A DNA stretch of 36,892 bases from Alphaproteobacteria bacterium (GTDB lineage: Bacteria > Pseudomonadota > Alphaproteobacteria > Rhizobiales > Aestuariivirgaceae). This document shows, piece by piece, positions 15,335 to 23,298 of the stretch. The position numbers and the translations under genes were made by a program. The notes under the pieces are model-generated. The model did no database searches and was not told the origin of the DNA. It was given only the letters and a program-made list of their open reading frames with translations. The stretch lies in assembly GCA_024642465.1 (NCBI GenBank), contig JAHEBA010000025.1:1-36892 (forward strand). Direction: 5' to 3'. The stretch's first letter is position 1. Each line of letters begins with the position of its first letter.

Positions 15335-16411
15335 CTATCGCGTGTAGCGCAGCGACACCGTGAACGAGAAGCCGCCGCCTCCGGGCGGGGCGGGGTATGG
15401 CGCGGCGGCACGCGCCGTGGCGACGGCCGCGCGGTCCAGCACCGAATGACCAGAGCTGCCGCGGACGCTGGCGGAGCGCAAGGCGCCGGAGCCGGAGATG
15501 CTGACCGCCAGACGGACGACGCCGCTGGCCGTGGTGCCGGACGGGTAACGCTTGAAGCGCTGGATATGCGACAGTACGTTGCGGGCGTAGGCACGCTTGT
15601 CGCCAGCCGAAGCGCCGCCCTTCCGCCCTGTGCTGCCGGCGCTCGACGCGCTGCGGGAGCTTGACTTGCCATCCTTACCGTCACCGCGCGCGGCAGCTTT
15701 CGCCTTTGCCTTTGCCTTTGCCGCAGCTTTCTCTGCCTCGCGCTTGCGTCTTGCCTCGGTCTTCTGCTTGCGGTCTTCGGCAGCGCGGCGCGCAGCCTCG
15801 GTCTTGCGCCGTTCTTGCTCCTTGCGAGCCTCGTCCGCCTTGCGCTGTTCTTCCGCCTTGCGCCTTGCCTCGGCTTCGGCCCGTTCCCGCTCGATGCGCT
15901 TGGCCACCTCGTCCGGCAGGGGCGGCTTCGGTTGCGGCACCGGAACGGCAGCGGACTGCTCAGGTTCCGGTTCCACAGCCGCTGGCTGCGGTGTCTCAAC
16001 TTCGACGGGCGTGGCTGCCGTCTTTTCAGCGATTTCGCCTGCTGCAGGTTCGACGGTTTCCGGCGCCGCCTCAGTCGCCACGGGTTCCGGTTCGTGCAGG
16101 GCTTCGGGTTCCGGTGCCGGTTCGGGTTCGAGCTCGGGGGTCTCCTGCACCTGTGACATCTCCGGCTCGGGAGGGGCAGGCTCGTCCGCTGTATCGGCGT
16201 CGGCGCCTTCACTTGCCGGCGCGGCCGCAGCATCGGCATCGCTTCCATCCGAAGCGCTGACCGCCGGCGCTGGCGGCGTATCGAACACGATCACCGTACT
16301 GGAGACGGATGTGTCGCTGCCGGGCTGGCTGTCACTTGCCGGGCCGACCCACACCAGCATTGCGCCATGCAGCGCAACCGAAACCATAAATGCCGGCAGT
16401 AGCCACCGCAT
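15335..16411 (-). CDS. tonB: TonB energy-transducing protein of the B12 uptake operon
   Basis: A 358-residue periplasm-spanning protein. It has one N-terminal membrane anchor (LLPAFMVSVALHGAMLVWVG), a Pro/Glu-rich span (residues about 80-170), a long charged Ala/Lys/Arg/Glu helix (about 170-245) containing tandem AKAKAKAKA encoded by a repeated hexamer at 15702-15720, and a C-terminal TonB domain (VRLAVSISGSGALRSASVRG, ending FTVSLRYTR). The charged helix is more like TolA than classical TonB, but the C-terminal domain and operon position fit TonB. It would carry proton-motive force from ExbBD to the B12 receptor encoded upstream. It starts four bases behind exbD and is the last gene of the operon. 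Confidence 0.88.
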   Translation of the reverse strand: MRWLLPAFMVSVALHGAMLVWVGPASDSQPGSDTSVSSTVIVFDTPPAPAVSASDGSDADAAAAPASEGADADTADEPAPPEPEMSQVQETPELEPEPAPEPEALHEPEPVATEAAPETVEPAAGEIAEKTAATPVEVETPQPAAVEPEPEQSAAVPVPQPKPPLPDEVAKRIERERAEAEARRKAEEQRKADEARKEQERRKTEAARRAAEDRKQKTEARRKREAEKAAAKAKAKAKAAARGDGKDGKSSSRSASSAGSTGRKGGASAGDKRAYARNVLSHIQRFKRYPSGTTASGVVRLAVSISGSGALRSASVRGSSGHSVLDRAAVATARAAAPYPAPPGGGGFSFTVSLRYTR

Positions 16412-16415
16412 CTTC

Positions 16416-16832
16416 TCATGGCCTCCGTTCGGCTTGCAGCTCGACGCGCCCGACGCCGCTGGAGCGCAAGGCTTCGACCAACTTCACGACCCGGGCGGCT
16501 GGTGCACCGGCATCAGCCCGCAAGGTAACCGAGGCGAGTTCTCCGGCTGAGGCCCGCCGGGCAATCTCGGTCAGTACGGCTTCATCGCCTGCCGCGTCGG
16601 CAAATCGCAGTTCTCCCGCGCCCGACACATAGAGCGTGGTGAGTGGATCGGGCTGCGGGGCGTCCTCTCCCTGCGCGGCGACTGGCGGGGTCAGCGCAAA
16701 GGGATCAGGCGTGCGGATCACGCCGGCCAGCACGATGAACATCAGCAACAGGAAGACCACGTTGATCAGCGGCAGGATGTTGGCGCCGCGGGCGCGTCGT
16801 TGCGGTCTGGGCAGCGTGAAGCCGGTACTCAT
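16416..16832 (-). CDS. exbD: ExbD-family protein (second copy)
   Basis: A 138-residue protein with a short cytoplasmic N-terminus, one membrane helix (NILPLINVVFLLLMFIVLAG) containing the proton-path Asn/Asp region, and a periplasmic domain with LRADAGAPAARVVKLVEALR. In this copy the residue that is usually Asp (PLIDVVF) reads Asn (PLINVVF), which is notable because that aspartate is needed for proton flow in ExbD. It may be a structural partner of the first copy. Its ATG overlaps the first exbD stop by four bases and it ends four bases before tonB. Confidence 0.88.
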   Translation of the reverse strand: MSTGFTLPRPQRRARGANILPLINVVFLLLMFIVLAGVIRTPDPFALTPPVAAQGEDAPQPDPLTTLYVSGAGELRFADAAGDEAVLTEIARRASAGELASVTLRADAGAPAARVVKLVEALRSSGVGRVELQAERRP

Positions 16833-17230
16833 TGCCCCGCCTCCTGCTGCGCCTGCACCTTGACGTCGGCAAGCCCTGCAGCCTGGGCGGCGTCGAGCGC
16901 ATCCAGGAGCATCTTGTAGGGCGCGTCGGCGCTTGCGACTATAGCAAGCGGGCGTCCACCAAGCGCTGCCAGGCGCGCGGCAAGCTCATCCTGCGGCACC
17001 GGCTGATCGTCAAGCTGCAATCCAGCGGCGGTCAGGGTGAGGCGCGCCGTGTCCGGCGTCGCGGCTGGCTCATCACTGCCCGGCAGGCTCACCTGCATCG
17101 GCTTTACCAGTGTGTCGGAAAAGGTCGACACGACCATGAAGAACACCACCAGGATGAACACAACGTCCATCACCGGCGTCAGGTCTGGCCCGCGCCGTTG
17201 CTTCTCCTGCGGTGTCATCCGGAAGGCCAT
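16829..17230 (-). CDS. exbD: ExbD-family proton-channel subunit (first copy)
   Basis: A 133-residue inner-membrane protein with the ExbD layout: a cytoplasmic N-terminus (MAFRMTPQEKQRRGPDLTPV), one membrane helix MDVVFILVVFFMVVST that keeps the proton-carrying Asp in TPVMDVVF, and a periplasmic domain with VASADAPYKMLLDALDAAQAAG. It pairs with ExbB to power TonB. ATG 17230 is preferred; a TTG directly upstream is the alternative and lies at a better distance from the GGAGGAG ribosome site. It follows exbB by six bases and overlaps the next exbD by four. Confidence 0.92.
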   Translation of the reverse strand: MAFRMTPQEKQRRGPDLTPVMDVVFILVVFFMVVSTFSDTLVKPMQVSLPGSDEPAATPDTARLTLTAAGLQLDDQPVPQDELAARLAALGGRPLAIVASADAPYKMLLDALDAAQAAGLADVKVQAQQEAGQ

Positions 17231-17236
17231 CAAGGG

Positions 17237-17779
17237 TCACGCTCCTCCCGCCAGCATGGCATTGACGGACCGCTCGATGCGGGCCGATGCGCGCTCCACG
17301 AGACTTTCCATGATCGACAGGCAGGTCAGCGCCACCAGCGCCACCACCATGCCGGCCGCCGTCGTTAGCAATGCTTCCCAGATCCCGCCTGCCAGCAGTG
17401 ACGGGTTGACCTTGGTGCCGGCGGCCTCTAGCTGCCGGAAAGCCTCGATCATGCCGAGAACCGTGCCCAACAGGCCCAGAAGCGGGGCGGCGGTGGCGGC
17501 AAGCTCCATGAAGCGGAAGCCCGTGCGAAGCCGTGCCATCTCTGCCCCGGCTGCAGCCTCGAGCGACGTACGGCCGGCTACAGCCGTCTGACCGGCCGCG
17601 GCGCGGGCAGCGGCCGCGAGCGCGGGGCTCATGTCACGGGCGAAGGCCAGCGACAGGGTGCGGGCGATGAACACCGCCACAACGGCCACGGACAGCACGC
17701 CGAGCGCGATCATGGTGGTGCCGCCCTTGTCGATCAGCGTCTGCATGGCGCCGGACATGTCTGCCAGATAGGCGTTCAT
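17237..17779 (-). CDS. exbB: ExbB-family proton-channel subunit
   Basis: A 180-residue MotA/TolQ/ExbB-family protein with three membrane helices: MIALGVLSVAVVAVFIARTL near the N-terminus, then FMELAATAAPLLGLLGTVLGMIEAF, and LLTTAAGMVVALVALTCLSI. The APLLGLLGTVLGMI block is the family signature. With ExbD it forms the channel that drives TonB. ATG 17779 overlaps the stop of the upstream ATPase gene (ATGA); a longer frame extending into that gene is not needed. Position between the B12 ABC genes and exbD/tonB ties this energising complex to cobalamin uptake. Confidence 0.93.
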   Translation of the reverse strand: MNAYLADMSGAMQTLIDKGGTTMIALGVLSVAVVAVFIARTLSLAFARDMSPALAAAARAAAGQTAVAGRTSLEAAAGAEMARLRTGFRFMELAATAAPLLGLLGTVLGMIEAFRQLEAAGTKVNPSLLAGGIWEALLTTAAGMVVALVALTCLSIMESLVERASARIERSVNAMLAGGA

Positions 17780-18561
17780 CGTGCTTCGTCTCCCTGTGTC
17801 AGGCCAAGCGGCGCCAGCCACATGCCGCATTCATCGTGGCCCATTTCGGCGTTGATGCCGTACACGCGGGCGAGCACGGCTTTCGTCATCACCGCTCCGG
17901 GCGCGCCGTCGGCAGCGACGCGGCCGTTCTTCATCAGCACCAGCCGGTCGCACCAGCGCGCCGCCAGCGAAAGATCGTGCAGCGACACCAGTATTGTCCG
18001 GCTTCTGCCCGCTAGCTGGCGCATCGCTGCCATCATGGAAATCTGGTGGGCCGGGTCGAGCCCCGCCGCCGGTTCATCGGCCAGCAGTATGGGCGTGTCC
18101 TGAGCGACTGCACGGGCCATCAGCACACGCGCCAGTTCGCCGCCCGAAAGCTGGTCGGCAGGGCGGTGGGCGAGCGCGTCGACTTCCATCAACTGCATCG
18201 CATTGCGGCACAATTCCCGGTCGGCGGGTGAGCGGGTGCGGCGCCATCCGTGCCACGGCAGACGGCCCAGCGCGACGAGGTTTTCCACGCTCAGCGGCCA
18301 GCTCAGTTCACGCGACTGCGGCAGCCACGCGATGCGCCTGGCGCGGGCCACATCCTGCATCTGCGCCACCGGCTCGCCATCCAGCATGATGGAACCGGAG
18401 TGGGCAAGCTGCCCCCCCAGCGCACGCATCAGGGTGGACTTGCCCGCGCCATTGGGGCCGAGCAGGCCTGTCACCTGACCGGACTTCAGGGTGAGCGATA
18501 CGCCGTGCACCACTTCGCGCTCGCCCAGCCTGACCGAAACGTCTTGTGCCGAGATGCTCAT
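17776..18561 (-). CDS. btuD: Cobalamin ABC transporter ATP-binding protein
   Basis: A 261-residue ABC ATPase of the FecE/BtuD/HmuV type. It has Walker A GPNGAGKST (about residues 35-43), signature LSGGELARVLMARA, Walker B ILLADEPAAGLD and switch segment LVSLHDLSLAA. The PNGAGKSTLMRALGG pattern is typical of metal-chelate and vitamin B12 importers. On sequence alone heme (HmuV) is equally possible; the cobalamin riboswitch at the head of the operon decides for B12. The ATG shares a base with the permease stop (TGATG), and its own stop overlaps the exbB start. Confidence 0.88.
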   Translation of the reverse strand: MSISAQDVSVRLGEREVVHGVSLTLKSGQVTGLLGPNGAGKSTLMRALGGQLAHSGSIMLDGEPVAQMQDVARARRIAWLPQSRELSWPLSVENLVALGRLPWHGWRRTRSPADRELCRNAMQLMEVDALAHRPADQLSGGELARVLMARAVAQDTPILLADEPAAGLDPAHQISMMAAMRQLAGRSRTILVSLHDLSLAARWCDRLVLMKNGRVAADGAPGAVMTKAVLARVYGINAEMGHDECGMWLAPLGLTQGDEAR

Positions 18562-19550
18562 CAGAACACCTCCCGGCGCGAGCGCACCACCAGCCAGAGA
18601 AAGAACGGCGCGCCGATCAGTGCGGTGACCACGCCGACATTCAGCTCGCGCTCGACGATTGCGGACCGGGCGACAATGTCAGCCGCTGTCAGAAGGGCCG
18701 CTCCGCCAAGGCCGGATGGCAGCAGCAGGTTGCCCGGCAACCGGTCGGTCAGCGGCCGGATCAGGTGTGGCACGATGAGCCCGATAAAGCCGATCGCCCC
18801 GGTGACCGCTGTTGCAGCGCCAACGCTGAGCGCGACGCCACCAATGATGAAGAGCCGGGCGCGGGCCAGGTTCACGCCGAGACCGGCTGCGCCTTCCTCA
18901 CCGAGCGAGAGGGCGTCCAGCGCGCGGCACGAAGACCACAGCGCGGCCCATCCCAGCGCCATCAGCGGCAGCGCCAGCCAGACGTGATCCATGGTGCGGT
19001 CCTTGAGCGAGCCCAGCAGCCAGAAGATGATCTCGTAGGCGGCGAACGGATTGGGCGACAGGTTGAGCACCAGCGACGTCAGTGCGGCGGCAAGGCTCGA
19101 AAGGGCGACGCCTGCGAGAATGAGCGTGATGGTGGAGGCGCGCGCCGAGGCAATGGCGATGAGCGCGAAGACGCACACGGCTGCGCCCGCCAGCGCGCCT
19201 GCGGGCAATGCCAGGAGCGAAGCGCCGGCGATGCCGGTATAGAACATCAGCACTGCGCCCAGCGCCGCGGAGGCGGACACGCCGATGATGCCGGGTTCGG
19301 CCAGCGGATTGCGCAGAAATCCCTGCAGCGCAGCACCGGATACGCCCAGGCTGAAGCCCACGAGCGCTGCCAGCAGGGCGCGGGGCAGGCGGATTTCGCG
19401 CATGATCAGCATGGCAGCCTCGTCGCCGCCTGCAACAAGTGCGCGGATGCTTTGAACCGGCCCGAGGCCCGCCGGTCCGGTCAGCATCGACACCAGCATT
19501 AGGACGAGCGCTGCAATGGCAAGGCTTGCGATTAGAAGTCGCCGGTTCAT
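18561..19550 (-). CDS. btuC: Cobalamin ABC transporter permease (FecCD/BtuC family)
   Basis: A 329-residue polytopic permease with about nine or ten hydrophobic segments. The family blocks are MREIRLPRALLAALVGFSLG, SGAALQGFLRNPLAEPGIIG and GAIGFIGLIVPHLIRPL, the last being the cytoplasmic loop that contacts the ATPase. A longer frame upstream reaches into the binding-protein gene, but ATG 19550 overlaps that gene's stop by four bases (ATGA) and matches the family start MNRRLLIASLAI. It works with the neighbouring binding protein and ATPase to carry cobalamin across the inner membrane. Confidence 0.9.
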   Translation of the reverse strand: MNRRLLIASLAIAALVLMLVSMLTGPAGLGPVQSIRALVAGGDEAAMLIMREIRLPRALLAALVGFSLGVSGAALQGFLRNPLAEPGIIGVSASAALGAVLMFYTGIAGASLLALPAGALAGAAVCVFALIAIASARASTITLILAGVALSSLAAALTSLVLNLSPNPFAAYEIIFWLLGSLKDRTMDHVWLALPLMALGWAALWSSCRALDALSLGEEGAAGLGVNLARARLFIIGGVALSVGAATAVTGAIGFIGLIVPHLIRPLTDRLPGNLLLPSGLGGAALLTAADIVARSAIVERELNVGVVTALIGAPFFLWLVVRSRREVF

Positions 19551-20419
19551 GACCCCGTCTCCGGCTTGCAGGGGGTCAACCGTTCGGCCAGCGCGTGCAA
19601 TTCCTGCAACGCGTCCAGCGTGAACGGCCCGCCGCACGACCACAGGGCGGCGCGCGAGAAGCTGGCGGTTACGGTGCCGGGCAGCTTCTTCAGGACCGGG
19701 TGGCTGAGCGCCTCGTCGGCGAGTGCCGGTGCGCCCGGCGTTGCGCCCGGCAGAATGATGAGGTCAGGCGGGCTGGCAACCAGCAGTTCCAGCGGAAACG
19801 GGGACATGCCGTCGAGGCCTACCCTTGCCGCGAGGTTTTCAAATCCCGCTGCCTCGATCACGGTGTGGGCCAACGTACCCGGTCCGAGTGAAATGCCGCG
19901 CTGGCCATAGGCAATGGCGACCGGCTTGCGGCGGCACTTGAGCGGTGTCAGGCCCGCCAGTTTTTTCTCGAAGCCGGAGGCGATTTCCTCGGCGCGGGCA
20001 GTGCGTTGCATCAGCTGCCCCATGCGGCGGATGTCGGCCGGGATGGTGGCCAGCGACTGGGAATAGTCGAACTCCTCGATGCGGAAGCCGAGGCGCCGGA
20101 GCAGGCCGGTGGTGTTGTGCAGGGAGAAGGTGCCGGTAACGATCAGGTCGGGCTTGAGGGTGAAAACCTCTTCCGCCAGCCCGCGATTGGCCGGAAAAGC
20201 CTTTGCCTCTTCGGGCATGGCCGACAGCATCGGGTCGCGGGCCAGGGCCGACACCGACTTGAGCTGGCCCGGCGCGGCGAGCGCCATTGCCAGCTGGTCG
20301 GTGCACACGTTCAGCGAGGCAACGGTGGGCAGCCGGTCTTGCGCCAAGCCGGGAGCGGCCAGCAGCCAAGCCGCCGTTACCCCCGCCATCACGCTTTCGA
20401 CTGCCCGTTTCGTCACCAT
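19547..20419 (-). CDS. btuF: Periplasmic cobalamin-binding protein (BtuF-like)
   Basis: A 290-residue secreted binding protein with a signal peptide ending near GLAQDRLPTVASLNVCTDQL. The cluster-A-type fold is shown by VASLNVCTDQLAMALAAPGQ, LAEEVFTLKPDLIVTGTF, and a second domain with DLIILPGATPGAP and VLKKLPGTV. The class captures cobalamin, heme or siderophores; B12 is inferred from the riboswitch and the BtuB-like receptor. The ATG lies seven bases inside the end of the receptor gene. Extra Cys residues (LKCRRKP, LWSCGG, LTPCKP) could form disulfides, as in BtuF of other bacteria. Confidence 0.85.
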   Translation of the reverse strand: MVTKRAVESVMAGVTAAWLLAAPGLAQDRLPTVASLNVCTDQLAMALAAPGQLKSVSALARDPMLSAMPEEAKAFPANRGLAEEVFTLKPDLIVTGTFSLHNTTGLLRRLGFRIEEFDYSQSLATIPADIRRMGQLMQRTARAEEIASGFEKKLAGLTPLKCRRKPVAIAYGQRGISLGPGTLAHTVIEAAGFENLAARVGLDGMSPFPLELLVASPPDLIILPGATPGAPALADEALSHPVLKKLPGTVTASFSRAALWSCGGPFTLDALQELHALAERLTPCKPETGS

Positions 20420-22308
20420 TGCATCGTGAAGCCGCCATAGACCGAAGCGCCCGGCGTGCCATACCCGCGCACCACCTGGTACTTCTCGTCGAGCAGGTTT
20501 TCGCCGCGCACGTAGACTTCCAGTCCGTCGATGGGTTCGTAGCCCACCTTGGCGTTGACCAGTACGTAGTCGTCGAGGGGGACGAGGTTGTTGTTCACCA
20601 CGTCGACGGTGTCCTTGACTATGCGCACCGTGGTCGCCGTGTTCCAGCGTTCGGTGGGCCTCGTGAACAGCCCGAGTACGATGTCATGCTTTGGTACGCG
20701 CGGACGGCGGTCGCCGTCTGCTTCGACTGTTCGGGTGAAGGTGTAGGCGGCAGTGAGATCGGCCCAGTCAGTCAGGGCATAAGCCAGATATGCTTCCACT
20801 CCGTCACGCTCGGTCTTGCCAAGCGTTTGGACATAAGCATCCTCGGCCACGCTGTAATCAATGAGATTGTCGGTGTTGAGCACGAAGTAGGTTGCGCCGA
20901 ACGACAGACGTCCATCCAGCGCGGTCTGATCGAATCCTGCATCCCAAGAGAAGCTTTCTTCCGGCTTTAGATTGGTGTTTGGACCCTGTGGACCAAAAGG
21001 ATCGTAGCCCAGTTCGAACGGACTGGGCGCGCGGAAGCCGGTACCTGCAGAGGCGCGAAGCTTGGTGCCGGTCTCCTCGAAGGTGTAGGCGGCTGTGGTT
21101 CGCCAGGTGGTGTAGCCGCCAAAATCGCCATGCTCATCATGACGCACCGCGCCGGTCAGCGTGGCGTTTTGAACCGGCGACCATAGAAGCTGGCCCCATG
21201 CGCCGAAAATTTCGGCGTCATTGCTGCTGCCGAAGTTGTCGGCGAAGGATTGGCGCTCATAGTCTGCGCCAGCCTGTACGGTGACCTGTTCACTAACGTC
21301 ATACTCGCTCAACCAGTCGCCTTTCTGCCGCGTGGAGCTGGGCAAGTAGGTCGAGGAGAAAGGCTGTCCATTGAACACGCCAGTGCTGAAGGATTCGCGA
21401 GATATGTCGTTCATCTGAACTGAAACGGTGTTCCGCCAGCGACCATCGAGAGAAGTCGAAGTGAGACCTGCCCGGCCAGCAAATTGACGCCGCTGGGCGA
21501 CATTGTCGGGATTATCTGAGGGATCTGCCCCGCCATTGTCGAACTCGGATTCGGAGTCGATATACAGCAACGCGCCGAACGCTGTGAGATACTGATCAAG
21601 CACCTTTTCTCCCGCCAGCGAAACGGTAACGTTATCATATCCGTCACGCTCGGTGTTGCCGTTGCGTGCGTCGGCGGCAGAAATGCCGTCCGTCGTCAGA
21701 CCTGTTACACCGGCGGCGAAGCGGCTGCCGTCGGACAGGGCTGCCTGCGTGCCGAGGTGGCCGCGGAAAGTGCCAAACGATCCGGCCTCGCCGGAGACGA
21801 TGTAGCGGATGCCTTCCTCAAAGTCACCGAGCGTGGAGATGCCAATCACGCCGGCCACTGCATCGGCGCCGTAGAGTGTCGACTGCGAGCCTTTGAGAAT
21901 TTCTATGTTGTTGACGCCGCCAACAAGCAGGTGCTCGGGAGAAACCTGCACCTGGGGGGCCGATGCGTCCGACAGGTCAATGCCGTTCCACAGGGTCTTG
22001 ACGTACTTCTTGTCCGCGCCGCGCACAATCAGCGTGGTCTCCTGACCAATGCCGCCCTGGCTGGAAATGCTGACGCCCGGCTCCTGCGCAAGGTAATCCT
22101 GTACGGTCGGCAGCGACTGCTGCTTGATGTCCTTGCTGCTCACCGTTTCGACGGTGGAGCCGACCTTGGCCTTGTCGGACTTGGTGCGGTTGGCCGTGAC
22201 CACGATCTCGCCGATATCGACGGTTTCGGCCATTGCCGGTGCTGCAAGCGCCAGCGCCGCGAGCGGCAGTACCGCCCGCGTCATTGCGGATTTCAGGTGT
22301 ATTTTCAT
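20413..22308 (-). CDS. btuB: TonB-dependent vitamin B12 receptor (BtuB-like)
   Basis: A 631-residue outer-membrane receptor. It has a signal peptide (MKIHLKSAMTRAVLPLAALA, cleavage near AMA-ETV), a TonB box in VDIGEIVVTANR, and a plug domain with VQDYLAQEPGVSISSQGG and LIVRGADKKYVKTLWNGI. NIEILKGSQSTLYGADAVAG closes the plug. A beta-barrel follows, with RASAGTGFRAPSPFELGYD and NLLDEKYQ, and ends in the aromatic VYGGFTMQW. The plug closely resembles BtuB. The ATG has GAGGGG seven bases upstream; the longer frame starts in the riboswitch region. It is first in an eight-gene overlapping operon behind a cobalamin riboswitch. Confidence 0.93.
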   Translation of the reverse strand: MKIHLKSAMTRAVLPLAALALAAPAMAETVDIGEIVVTANRTKSDKAKVGSTVETVSSKDIKQQSLPTVQDYLAQEPGVSISSQGGIGQETTLIVRGADKKYVKTLWNGIDLSDASAPQVQVSPEHLLVGGVNNIEILKGSQSTLYGADAVAGVIGISTLGDFEEGIRYIVSGEAGSFGTFRGHLGTQAALSDGSRFAAGVTGLTTDGISAADARNGNTERDGYDNVTVSLAGEKVLDQYLTAFGALLYIDSESEFDNGGADPSDNPDNVAQRRQFAGRAGLTSTSLDGRWRNTVSVQMNDISRESFSTGVFNGQPFSSTYLPSSTRQKGDWLSEYDVSEQVTVQAGADYERQSFADNFGSSNDAEIFGAWGQLLWSPVQNATLTGAVRHDEHGDFGGYTTWRTTAAYTFEETGTKLRASAGTGFRAPSPFELGYDPFGPQGPNTNLKPEESFSWDAGFDQTALDGRLSFGATYFVLNTDNLIDYSVAEDAYVQTLGKTERDGVEAYLAYALTDWADLTAAYTFTRTVEADGDRRPRVPKHDIVLGLFTRPTERWNTATTVRIVKDTVDVVNNNLVPLDDYVLVNAKVGYEPIDGLEVYVRGENLLDEKYQVVRGYGTPGASVYGGFTMQW

Positions 22309-22489
22309 CCTCTGTCCCCTCGGCAGGCATGTTTTGCCTGCCGTTCCGAGCCTCTGTTCTAGCTTCGGGGATATGTCTAGCCTTGTAGCCGGCCTTTCAC
22401 TTGCAATCCCCGCAAACGGTGACGGAAACGAACCACCACTGCGGAAATCACAGCTCCTGGCGCTTCCCCGCACCGGGATGAGGTGGGCG

Positions 22490-22712
22490 GCTCAAGGCAG
22501 GTCTCCTGGCTCACGTCTCAACGGCGGCTTCGACCTTCCCGGACCAGCTTGGTCCAGTGGCCTTTTGGAAGTCGCCTCAACGTTCACAGTTGCGGGGGCA
22601 GCTCCGGCTGGGGCAAACACTTGAGCCCTTCCGGATTCCCTCTTCGCTTCACCGCAAGCATGACGATCCCGCGGATGAAGAACCTTGAACACTGCAACCG
22701 GTAGCACCGGCC
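22490..22712 (-). promoter_or_regulatory. Cobalamin riboswitch
   Basis: On the minus strand the conserved elements appear in order: AGAGGGAATCCGG, GCTGCCCCCGCAACTGTGA, GCCACTGG, a stem ending GGGAAGG, and the B12 box AGCCAGGAGACCTGCC (22511-22496). The 5' end is approximate. It lies about 180 bases upstream of btuB and should repress the whole uptake operon when adenosylcobalamin is plentiful. Confidence 0.95.
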
Positions 22713-22727
22713 CGAAAGTCGAGTCAA
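22699..22727 (-). promoter_or_regulatory. Candidate promoter of the btu operon
   Basis: TTGACT (22727-22722) is followed after 17 bases by CTACCG (22704-22699). The -35 box is good but the -10 box is poor. Position just ahead of the riboswitch is the main support. Confidence 0.3.
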
Positions 22728-22790
22728 TCAGCCATGCGACCAATGCGTGCTCACAGGCGACGTGACACCGATTCCATATGCGTGCCAACA

Positions 22791-22800
22791 AATTGCAATT
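22791..22800. promoter_or_regulatory. Possible MarR operator
   Basis: AATTGCAATT is a perfect 10-bp palindrome 30 bases ahead of the MarR-type gene and overlaps a possible -35 box (TTGCAA). Small AT-rich palindromes of this kind are common MarR self-regulation sites; the link is inference. Confidence 0.4.
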
Positions 22801-22829
22801 GGCTGCGTTTGCTGCCAGACTTTGCGGTC

Positions 22830-23276
22830 ATGAGCGCAGCGAAGACCGATCCCGACACCGCCGAAAATGCCCGTTACCGGCTGGATGAGCAGGTAGGCTA
22901 CCTGCTGCGCCGCGCCCAGCAGCGCCACTTGGCCATCTTCTCCTCGTTGCTGCCTGACTTCACGCCCACCCAGTTCGCCGCGCTGGCCAAGCTGGCCGAG
23001 TCCGGGCCGCTGTCGCAGAATGAACTCGGCCGGCACGCGTCGATGGATGCGGCCACCATCAAGGGGGTGGTGGACCGGCTGCGCAAGCGTGGGCTGATCG
23101 CCACCCGGCGCGACGGGCGCGACCAGCGCCGCATCTACCTGTCGCTCAGCCCCGAGGGTGAACGTGAGTACCGCGCTGCTGCCGCAAAGGCGGTTGAGAT
23201 CACCGCGCGCACCGTGGCCGGGCTGAACGATGCAGAGCACACCCAGCTCATAGACCTGCTGAAGAAGCTTACCTGA
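22830..23276 (+). CDS. MarR-family transcriptional regulator
   Basis: A 148-residue winged-helix regulator. The DNA-binding region reads LPDFTPTQFAALAKLAESGP, then LSQNELGRHASMDAATIKGVVDRLRKRGLIATRR and DGRDQRRIYLSLSPEG, the recognition helix and wing of MarR proteins. ATG 22830 gives the normal family length; the frame runs open upstream to 22734 without a better start. It sits 22 bases before an enamidase-like gene in the same direction and probably controls it, with the metabolite of that enzyme as a likely ligand. Some nicotinate-pathway regulators are of this family, which fits but does not prove the link. Confidence 0.88.
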   Translation: MSAAKTDPDTAENARYRLDEQVGYLLRRAQQRHLAIFSSLLPDFTPTQFAALAKLAESGPLSQNELGRHASMDAATIKGVVDRLRKRGLIATRRDGRDQRRIYLSLSPEGEREYRAAAAKAVEITARTVAGLNDAEHTQLIDLLKKLT

Positions 23277-23298
23277 CAACCCCGAGGGAACGTGACCC

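Noticed and set aside
14728..16248. A 506-codon open frame on the minus strand across tonB and dusA
   Set aside because: It is out of frame with both and highly Arg/Pro/Ser-rich, as GC-rich shadow frames are. tonB and dusA in the other frames have clear domains, signal or anchor sequences and ribosome sites.
17776..20419. Heme uptake (hmuTUV) as the function of the ABC genes beside exbBD-tonB
   Set aside because: The families are similar, but the cobalamin riboswitch at the operon head and the BtuB-like plug of the receptor point to vitamin B12.
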